A DNA stretch of 37,443 bases from Calocera cornea HHB12733 (lineage: Eukaryota > Basidiomycota > Dacrymycetes > Dacrymycetales > Dacrymycetaceae), in contig KV423926.1 in NCBI GenBank assembly GCA_001632435.1, positions 3,176-40,618 on the forward strand. Direction: 5' to 3'. The position numbers and the translations under genes are program-made. Below are positions 29,770 to 37,443 of this stretch, piece by piece (position 1 is the first letter of the stretch; each line of letters begins with the position of its first letter). The notes below the pieces were generated by a model. That model did no database searches and was not told the origin of the DNA. It saw nothing but the letters and a program-made list of their open reading frames with translations.

Positions 29770-30223
29770 ACATGACATGGACGACTTTCTTGACGCCTTT
29801 CCATGTATGATACTCACAACCATGCCAATATCATTCCTTCAGAACTTAGCTGAAAGGATCGAGTGATTGACGGAAGGATGAGAATGTGGTGGGGCCGACG
29901 TGCAACGACCATGGCTGAACTGCACAGTTCGGGGCGAGAACGCCTTCAGTCGTCGTCATCAAGGGAGTGGAGCAGGTGGGAGCACTGTCGCATTGTCTAT
30001 CTACCAAACCCCTCAACAAACGATGATGAAGATATCTCAAAAGAGAGCTATTTCCGTCGTCTTCGCAGTCAGTGCTGGAAGGCAGCACCTGCAGTAGAGT
30101 GGGGTCATCATAGCACCGCTCGTCCCGAACAATCTGCTCGGCTGCTCCGGAGAGACGAGCCACTCGAGCGCACGCTGCGTGTATTGCTAAAAGCTCCTTC
30201 GCCGGCGGTTGTATCTCCGGAAA
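29770..30223. other. Spacer with two overlapping unsupported ORFs
   Basis: A plus-strand ORF (29,863-30,285) and a minus-strand ORF (29,846-30,163) overlap. Neither shows a family, splice structure or a second copy. Both may be chance. Confidence 0.35.
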
Positions 30224-31294
30224 TCAGGTTCTCAAGTCGATTTCAGGCTTGTGGCGCAGCCCGGCCTCGACGCGCTGCGGGTTGAAGAACTCGAGCTGGT
30301 AGACGTGTTTCCTCGCCTGCCGCAGACATCAGTCTGAATCCTTCGGATTGTTCGAAAACGCACCGTCGGGACGAAGTATATGGAAAGATCATCCGACACC
30401 TTATGGTATTTCGAGACGAGAACGAGGACATTTTCCATGGAGTGTCGCTTTTTGTCGTTGACTAATTCGAAGATGCCGTCGCCTCCAACGAACTTGCTGA
30501 GAGCCGCACGAGCGCTCGATGCCCATCGTTTCTAATGAACTCAGCAAATGCATATGACAAGCAACGAGCAGGTTGGTTACCTGCTGTACGTCGGAGACCA
30601 CGTTCGACATCACCCCTAGCGGGATGATGTGGCAGAGTTCAAGCTCCTCCTCTCCTGGATCCACAGTCGGATCCAACACCGTGAGCTGGTTCTCAGGAGA
30701 TCGCGCATCAACGTATCCGGTAATGGGGCACCGATAATTGTGTCGGCGGAGGGCTTGAGTCTGGTGTTGAGACGTGGGGGAGCTGTAACGTGGATCCACG
30801 CACCAGGTTGCGGCTTGCCGTGTACTTTGTCGGCGCCTGTTCGATCAGACTCATCAGTTCGTCCCGCTTCTCCTCAAAAGATGGACGAGAAGGGTGTTCT
30901 GAGGCCACAAATGTCCTATGGATTCCGGTGCGCCTGACTAGAGCAAAGCCAGAGCCGATATTCATTAGCCGCCATGAAAGGAGAGCATCGCGCTGAGACT
31001 TACAAATATATACAAAGTGGACGTACCACAAGCGAGCAAGCTTGTAGAAGCTTTCGATATCGTCTCCACAACCGGAGATCGATTGAGCCAGATCGTCCCG
31101 TACAGCCTGCGGGCATTCGATCAGTAGTCGTCCGAGGATCCGTGCCAGAACGATATCGCCCTCCTCTCCAGGCCTGGGAGACCGCTCCTGCTGGCGACAG
31201 TGTGCATAGGCGTGCACGACGTCGAGGCGAGGTTGGAGCTCGTCGGGTCCGGTAGAGGTTCCGCATGAGAGCCGACGTGGCGACGGGGAGCCAT
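30224..31294 (-). CDS. HNH-nuclease-domain protein (basidiomycete family)
   Basis: Reads LDVVHAYAHC, then DIVLARILGRLLIECP, HPSRPSFEEKRDELMSLIEQ, TQALRRHNYRCPITGYVD, LELCHIIPLGVMS, SMENVLVLVSKYH and a tail LEFFNPQRVEAGLRHKPEID ending at 30224. The RCPITG, CHIIP and N..H elements are those of the HNH nuclease domain (HNH_2 type) that is multi-copy in Agaricomycetes. Introns near 30,927-30,996, 30,754-30,797, 30,543-30,591 and 30,317-30,384 join in frame. The obvious start (31,294, MAPRRHVGSHAEPLPDP) is in a different frame from the rest and no intron can bridge it. Either there is a frameshift near 31,245 or the start is elsewhere. The biological role of the family is not established; catalytic residues look intact. 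Confidence 0.75.
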
Positions 31295-32203
31295 GTTACA
31301 GTATAGTTGACTCTGCGATGGATGCAGTGGGAGGGTGCTGAGGAAGAGCGATCGATCAGTGCCGCACAGTGCCGACACGGTCTGCGGCGCGTTGGCCTCG
31401 TGGCCGCGTCGCGTCCGTCACGGCTGTTGCGAACGCGCTCTTCGACGCTGCGGTCCCCCTATCTGCTGTCGTCTGATTCATCATCAGGAACCATGCGCGC
31501 TTTTCGACTCGTCTCGGACTGTCAGTCCCGACCGGATGCCCGGCATCCCGGTTTCGCCCAATGGATGTCATTCTATTGCTGCGACGAATACCCGAGTAAT
31601 CTGCACAACAAGCCCATCACGCCGTTTCCGCTATGCCGGCAAACATCTCGTCTCTCAAAAGGCCTCTGCGATGTCCAAGTTACTCCCGAGGACAGTTGCG
31701 ATACTCCGACTCCTTGGCTTACAACTGAGCGGGGCGGAGCGGCGATGGCTCATGGGCCAGGCGGATGATCAAAGGCCAAGGACCCGTAGCTTCTGCAGGT
31801 TACGAACGCAACCCGAGGCGGCATGGTCGGGTTGAGATGCGACATATAGAGGTGATGGGGCCAAGGTGGAATAGAGAGCGGAGTGAAATAGAGGCCAGTG
31901 AGGAGGGTGTCAAGAGGTGTTAGAGGGGGTGGAGAGGGTGGGGCGAAAACTGGAAGACATGCCGTGGGTACCTAAGCCACACCTCATCAACGTGCGCTTC
32001 CTTGGATGATCTCCCTCCTTTATCTGACATTCGGCAAACCTCAGTAACTGGTATATTCGCTTTAACTCGCGATATTGTGCCGAGCCTCCCATTGCGAGAC
32101 ACAAACAACAAGGTTCTCCTCGATAACTCTCCTCCACGGGACACGTTACTGCGACGCGTATTGCCCTTCATCTCCTTGCAGTCTGCGAGCTACGTTCCCC
32201 ACT
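31295..32203. other. Repeated upstream block (block P), copy 2
   Basis: No convincing gene. Shares CATCATCAGGAACCATGCGCGCTTTT, GGCATCCCGGTTTCGCC, GAGGTGTTAGAGGGGGT and TGATCTCCCTCCTTTATCTG with 9,460-10,100, and looser similarity with 34,800-35,400. Confidence 0.55.
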
Positions 32204-32480
32204 ATGACAATGGAGGGCGACTTGATCAGGGCTGCCGCCGGTCTGGCGTCACCCAGCAAAGTACGACCCAAATCTGACCATCTGAGTGTACCTCTCGCCG
32301 AGCCTGCACCGATCACACCGATAACATCTACGTCATCACCGCGAGCGAGCGCAACTGGGTCAACCTCTACAACGGTCTCGAAGGGGCAGGGTATGTCCTA
32401 CGAACCCGTCATCCTCCAGAGTGGGTTGGAGCAGGGGTTGGAACCAAAGGAATGTGGATGATTGCGAGGATAGCTTCGGC
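32204..32480 (+). pseudogene. Truncated protein-kinase N-terminal fragment
   Basis: Starts MTMEGDLIRAAAGLASPSKV, close to the fragment at 10,251 (MTTEHNLIAAATALASPIKV). A frame change near 32,325 leads into ERNWVNLYNGLEGAGYVLRT, then RHPPEWVGAGVGTKGM. No kinase domain follows. Confidence 0.6.
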
Positions 32481-32528
32481 ATGAGCGTGAGTTTGTCGTA
32501 TGCTTTACTAGCTCTGCGCTGATCCGTC

Positions 32529-32876
32529 TCAGAATGTCCCAAGCATCGTGCATGCCGTATGTCTCTGCGACGGCTCCCAGTCCCAGATAGTATCAGATAC
32601 TCCACAATGCAGTGCCGTACGACGTTGAGGCCCTACTGTCGTCAACTCACTCGGGTATTTGTGTGATGGCGGAACGAAGAGCGCCGAAGCACACGAAGGA
32701 AGTTTCAATCCCGGGTGATCCGTTTCAACAAAGCCATCAATAACTGTTCCACAAGTCTCTCGCGCTACGAGCGTAACGGTCCCAGTGGATGGTTGCAAAA
32801 TCTCCGCGTACTGGTACATGTAGTCGGTTCCTACGAACGGGTCGTTGAGGCGCATCACACCCGACGAGCTCGACAT
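32529..32876 (-). CDS. Hypothetical 115-aa ORF, best-kept copy of a repeated segment
   Basis: Open from MSSSSGVMRLNDPFVGTDYM through YAEILQPSTGTVTLVARETC to a stop at 32529. Broken relatives lie 3' of APH copies 1, 2 and 3 (near 7.52, 10.84 and 15.43 kb) and conserve the pattern LxxxLVxN..Y..ILPPS..TVTLVA. Family not recognised; it may be an exon of a larger lost gene. Confidence 0.35.
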   Translation of the reverse strand: MSSSSGVMRLNDPFVGTDYMYQYAEILQPSTGTVTLVARETCGTVIDGFVETDHPGLKLPSCASALFVPPSHKYPSELTTVGPQRRTALHCGVSDTIWDWEPSQRHTACTMLGTF

Positions 32877-33191
32877 CGGAGTTGTCTGCTACAGTAGGGG
32901 ACACATTAATTGCGAACCGCTTCTCGACTGAGGGCCGAACTAGCAGAAGCGGAGGCGGGGCAATTGCACCCGTTGGAGGGCAAAGCGACTCCCTTGATCG
33001 GGACGAGAATGGCTAAAAAGGGGCGCAACGTTCCAAACGCGCTTACCCAGGCCCAGCTCGTGGGCTGTCCCGCGATTAGGTTGAGGAGACATCACCATAA
33101 AGGCAATATAATTACGCGCAGAACGTATATAGGCCCGTTTCAGCGACGCTGTCAACCGCACCTTGGTGACAGCCATCACTCAACTCCCTAG

Positions 33192-34658
33192 CTATCCTGC
33201 TAGCGTCGCCTCGTCGGTCCAGTTGCCCTCATGGAAAGACTTGATCCTTGCGTCGCCGGGCCAGGAAAACCAAGCATTCTCGGCCAGCTTGAGCAAGTGC
33301 CGTGCTTTGCGACCTTGTTCATGGGCGTGCCTGAATCGGGGATGCTCCAGCAAAAAGTCGAGCAGGACCTTCAGCCACTCTTCTGGGACATCGGGTAGGA
33401 ACGGGGTTTGCCCACGGACAAACGCCGGCACGGATTGCATACCCTCGAAATCCACTAAGTGGAGCTTGATAACCTTGCTGTCTTGGACTACGGCGATGAT
33501 GTTGTGAAGGCTCCACATGTCACGCGCCCATGGACCGTTGACGACGAGCGCGCCGCCAAGCAAGCTCTCCGGTGTTTCGTCGATGATCTGCTTGACGCGG
33601 TCAATGTTTTCGTAATCGATCGGCGAGTCCTCGGATGGCTCGCGCCGGTAGAGCATGCAGCCTTCAGCCACACTCTTCAGCCATTCTCTTGCGTCGTCCC
33701 ATGGACCAGAATCCTTTGGTGGGCCGACAATATACGGATTCTGGAGGTCTTTGAGTGTGACCATTTTCCCCACGCGGATATCCAGGTCACTCTCCGAGAG
33801 GTTTCGAATGCCCTCTATCCTGCTGACAATATCTAGGCTGCCGATTTGGGGGAGTTGTATGTCGAAAACCTGGAGCATACACTGGGAGAGCTGGCAGAAT
33901 GCGTCTCGCGTGTCTTCTGGGGAGAGCTGTGGCAGGACGTGTTGGAGAGAACAACCTCGGATCTAGATTTCCAGTAAGACGTTGATCGGTCACCGAGGGG
34001 ACATCCACACATATTCCTGCAGGGTCCACGCTCCGCCCACCAGATTGTCCTTGTCTTCATCAAAGGCGTACACGTGAGGTACGGGGAGGTTTGCCTTGAG
34101 TAGCGCAATCATGGATGCAACCTACTCGACCATGTGATAAAGATGTTGCCCCATCCTATCTGGAAGCGTACCTCCGATCTCTCTTTGTGTTCTGGCCAAT
34201 ATTGGTGCGTGCATTGGAACGTTTCAAAGACGGCAGAGGTGATCCGAACGACGTATGTTTTCTGGAGCAGTGTTTTGAGCGTAACCACCTGAGATGATCA
34301 GAAGCAGACTGATGGACCGGGAGCGGATTACGCTTACAACATGAGCCGAGCCTGTTTGGTACAATGAGACTGGGAAACTAGAGAACCGCGGGAGACGTAC
34401 CATAGCCAAGGAACGCGACTTCCCGGCTTCTATCGTGCTCATCCGGCAGCCGGTTGTTCAGCGCAAGTGCGATATTATGGAGGTAGATGTGCGGCGGCCA
34501 TATATTCTGCGCATGAGTGAGTCGTTGTTGCCCGGAGACGGTCCAAGTGGGCTGCTCACGCAGTCCTCTTCCATGACCACCGGGCGGTCGTCGCCATAGT
34601 AAAAATAGCGCAACTGCTGCTGCACATACGAAAGAATATATTCAATTGTGGACCACAT
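33192..34658 (-). CDS. APH/choline-kinase-like protein, copy 4 (intact)
   Basis: Same six-exon structure as copy 3, starting MWSTIEYILSYVQQQLRYFY and ending DEATLAG at 33192. The microexon GCTCGGCTCATGTT is kept near 34,331-34,344. LKANLPVPHVYAFDEDKDN precedes VGGAWTLQEY. The last exon has DMWSLHNIIAVVQDSKVI and LVDFEGMQSVPAFV. All splice borders are usable and no stop interrupts the frame. As in the other copies the catalytic-loop His is not visible. It lies on the far side of element 2 from copies 1-3. Confidence 0.8.
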
Positions 34659-34699
34659 TCGGGGTGAGGGTCTTGGGATTTTGCTTGAGTGTTGGTCAA

Positions 34700-35520
34700 A
34701 GGCGGACGTGGGCCGCGTCGAGTCCGCCGACTAAAGCTAGCCCCAGGCGCGGCATAGGGAAGGAAGGCCCTTGGTCATCGGAGTGTTTACCAGCGGAATG
34801 CGCCGCGTCGCGACCCTCACGGCTTTGACCGGGCAACTTTTCCTTGCGAACGCGCTCTGCAACTCTGCAGTCCGCTGTCTGTTGTCGTTCACTTACTCGC
34901 ACTCCATCATTAAGAACCATGTGCAATGGTCGACTCAGATCGAACTGGTCGTGCCGACCTGATCGCCGGCATCTCGATATCTCCGATTAGATGGCACTGT
35001 CTCGACGCGACGAGGGCCTGAACATCCGCACAACTAGCCCATCACGAGGTGCCGCCGTACCACGAAAGCCGGTCGGCCATCGAAAGGTCCTTGCGATTCG
35101 CGATCACAGATCGTTGTCAGGCCTCGCAGACGAGCCACGCACAGCTTGGCTGAGCGAAGCAGACTTTCGGGCGGCTGAGGTGGACGATCAAAGGGCATCA
35201 TGAGCAGTCTGGGGAAGCTGTGGAAGGACGGCCAGCGGCGGCAATCGCGGAATGTGAGGTGACATTGAGAGGTGACATGTCCAAGGAGGTATTGAAAGAG
35301 GATGGGGAGGGTATCAGAGGGCGTTAGGGCGGATGAAAGCTGGAGGAGATGGAACAGGCCAGGAAGGCCAGACGATATCAGCTGTCATCATCTCGCTCGA
35401 GTCCCCTCCTGTGACCAAGATTCCTTTAACGAAGCAGCACAAGCATCAGCAACACCAACTTCAGCCTTGATCGTATTCAACTTACTTATCGACCCCTCCA
35501 ACCTTGCTGTTCGCACAAGC
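34700..35520. other. Repeated upstream block (block P), copy 3
   Basis: No convincing gene. Weaker similarity to 9,460-10,100 and 31,390-32,050: GTCGCGACCCTCACGG, CTCCATCATTAAGAACCATGTGC, TGGCACTGTCTCGACGCGACG, and a purine-rich stretch near 35,270-35,350. It ends at the start of a kinase-family gene, as the other copies do. Confidence 0.5.
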
Positions 35521-36909
35521 TATGTCGTCGACCAGCCTGGATTCAAACACCCGCCCAGTACCACCGTCTTATCCCTCGCCTCCCCGATCAATGTCTTCTC
35601 AGCCTGTTGACCAGACTTGCGATGACTCCCGAGCCATCTGTCCAAGAGATGTGAACGCGCCTTTCGGTCTCAGTACTGGCGAGCAGAAGTGGAGCCTGCT
35701 ATACCCAGCTCTGGAGCGACACGGCTATCTTCTGAGGGAGAGGTACAGACCTGGATGGGTCGGATCATGGGTGGGGAAATGGTGGAAGAGGGCAAATAGA
35801 TGCGAAGACAGCATTGGCATATCGGTGCGTTTGGATCGAACTACTGGCCTCGTAACCCGTGCTCATGCAATTTCAGCACGGTCTTATGGCCATGGATGCG
35901 CGAAGGAAGAGCGATGGCAAGTAGGTCTTGCTCAAACTCTGGTCTGCTGGCTTTCAGGACGTCAAGGAACTGCCTGTTCTGCGATTTTTCTCCGAACCTC
36001 CGCGCTGCAACGACCCGAAGAACCATTGCATTCCCCTGCTAGAGGCGCTGGATTTGACGGAATCTCTACATGAGGAGATATTGCAAGCAGCTGAGCCAGG
36101 GCTCCTTCAGCGGACCATGTCCCGTTTCCGTCGTATCCTTGTCGAACCTCTTCGCGATTGACGGTCACCCGAATTCGTCATGGTAGCTGAAGGTCGCGAG
36201 TTTGTGCAGCACTGTTTGGAGGTGCGAGGGACGTTCTGTTATACCCTTGAAACCGCCTGACTCTCTACATAGTGACTCGGAATCATGCCCTCCAATAATG
36301 TTGCCCATGGGTGCGAGGCTCGTGTTGTAGCTCCCTACTATCTAATCGTATCCCTCGAGATATCCTTAGCGACAACGTCCGCATGGATGCCCCTTAGTCT
36401 CTATCCGTGAAGTACTACAGCGACGTGCTGCATATGTGCCAGCTTTGAAGGGCGCATGCTCCTCCGAACCACTGCTACTGCGATCCGGCTACTGGAGCTG
36501 CGGGTAGGCGGAGACGGCATTGAGTATGCTCCCCCCAAAGCAGACATATGCGCTCCAAGTCATACACCTCTCAAGTACTTTATGGTGAGCCTTAGTACTG
36601 TATCTCCCAGCTCGATCTGAAGTGCAAACAGTTGCGTCCCGACATCTGGCTATTCTCACTATATTCCAATTCATGATCGCAGACAAGCCTGAGGACTGAC
36701 CCACATCCGAGGACTTGCGGCAGCTGCGACGGCAGACGATCTCGCTGCTCGCGAAGAGCATTAGGAATTGTCTTGAAGGTGGAGCAGAGACGCTAGACTG
36801 GTGCCTTGCGAGTATGTCCAGTATTGGAAAGAATATGCTCGCATGCTTTGGCATGCCTACAGATATGGACCACGGAAGGAGATTGTGAAGGCTGGCAGCC
36901 GCGATCATT
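35521..36909 (+). pseudogene. Fungal protein-kinase-like pseudogene
   Basis: Starts MSSTSLDSNTRPVPPSYPSP. It has the family lead LERHGYLLRERYRPGWVGSW then NRCEDSIGIS, followed by an intron 35,826-35,877. The N-lobe continues MDARRKSDGK, a TAG stop at 35,922, then VLLKLWSAGF, VLRFFSEPP and DPKNHCIPLLEAL. A second in-frame stop (TGA) follows ILVEPLRD near 36,160 where the 28.3-kb relative has Trp. Later pieces (NVAHG; ILSDNVRMDA near 36,365-36,395; EYARMLWHAYRYGPRKEIVK near the end) keep the order of the kinase C-lobe but with stops. It is dead by several independent lesions. Confidence 0.65.
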
Positions 36910-37114
36910 AGAGGTGCAGAGGCTCTGAGGCTGTTGCACGCTACTCATCTACACTGAGATATATATTCTCATCATAAACATGAAGGTAGTGAATATGATG
37001 TATTTGCTTTCCTGTGATACAGCGAGAGAAATGAGCCGATCATTGTGGGCCGTAGGAGGGAGCAAATTTAAACAACGGCGGGGTGCCTACGGTAACCAAG
37101 ACACTTCCCGTCCC
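36910..37114. other. Gene-free spacer
   Basis: AT-rich with ATATATATTCTCATCAT-like sequence. Presumably the 3' flanks of the kinase pseudogene and of the minus-strand gene at the right edge. Confidence 0.4.
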
Positions 37115-37249
37115 TTATTCCAGCTCCTCCAAAACCCTCTCTAGGTTGCGCTGGGCCGCGACAACATCTTCCATTGAGCCCAAAGTGGGATCCAGAGCAT
37201 GGGCTTCGAAAGCGGAGTCGGAGAAGGCCCGTGTCTCCTTCAGTACATC
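37115..37249 (-). CDS. Last exon of an unidentified minus-strand gene (5' part outside window)
   Basis: Reads DVLKETRAFSDSAFEAHALD, then PTLGSMEDVVAAQRNLERVL and a TAA at 37115-37117. An acceptor (CAATAG) lies at 37250. Upstream, an 18-nt exon (YKSQAS) between TAG and GTGAAG near 37,308-37,325 would join in frame. Clean codons and a helical C-terminus suggest a real conserved gene, but I do not recognise the family. Confidence 0.55.
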   Translation of the reverse strand, partial: DVLKETRAFSDSAFEAHALDPTLGSMEDVVAAQRNLERVLEELE

Positions 37250-37443
37250 CTATTGAACAGGGAACATCAGCCGAGGCACGTTTCTCCGTGTACGTATGCG
37301 TACTTCACTGAAGCTTGACTCTTGTACTAGGCTGAGAGTGAGAGGGCCTGATAAGGGACCTGGCCCGTGCGAGAGGTCCGTGCGCCCTGGCATTAGTTTA
37401 AATAGCTACCTATCCTGTACCTACCCGCCTTACGCGTTTGCAA

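Noticed and set aside
29846..30285. Two overlapping ORFs on opposite strands
   Set aside because: No domain, no conserved copy and no splice support on either strand, so neither is annotated as a gene.
1..37443. tRNA or rRNA genes
   Set aside because: I saw no cloverleaf-like A-box/B-box pair and no rRNA core sequence on either strand, though I could not run a covariance search.

Overview
The window looks like an accessory, transposon-rich stretch of a basidiomycete (Agaricomycete) genome. Genes are split by many introns of about 45-60 nt with GT-AG borders. The recognisable families are typical of Agaricomycetes: a Plavaka-type transposase with a DUF6698 partner, an rve/DDE integrase-core protein, an alpha-type protein kinase, an HNH-nuclease protein, APH-like kinases and a fungal protein-kinase family. 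I cannot name the species.

Layout. (1) From 1 to about 5.9 kb is a partial Plavaka/CACTA-like element. It holds a transposase on the minus strand that runs off the left edge, divergent from a DUF6698 gene at 4.0-5.6 kb. (2) From 6.1 to 17.8 kb is a decayed tandem family: three APH-like kinase genes on the minus strand, fragments of a protein-kinase gene on the plus strand, and a duplicated small gene. (3) From 18,003 to 27,829 is a complete 9.83-kb element with terminal inverted repeats and a TACTA target duplication. It has four genes: A (+), integrase (-), alpha kinase (+) and D (-); A and D are paralogues that read inward from the two ends. (4) From 28.3 to 36.9 kb are a protein-kinase gene or pseudogene, an HNH-nuclease gene, a fourth APH copy, a kinase N-terminal fragment and a kinase pseudogene. 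(5) The last exon of an unidentified minus-strand gene lies at the right edge.

The most striking signal is not a gene. Each of the two transposons is saturated with its own private short motif: TGTCA(A/G)GT(G) in the Plavaka element, and ACCAGG/CCTGGT in the integrase element (about 100 copies counted by eye in 9.8 kb). Each motif is rare in the rest of the window. The motif sits in most introns, often exactly at the 3' splice site in the second element. It also lies in intergenic and promoter segments and in poorly conserved coding stretches, but is nearly absent from conserved catalytic exons. This resembles element-specific recognition by a self-encoded protein, as known for VANDAL/VANC and En/Spm-TNPA in plants. 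It is the best candidate here for an undescribed system. The genes of the integrase element would work together as recombinase (integrase), DNA- or chromatin-recognition candidates (A and D) and a signalling enzyme (alpha kinase).
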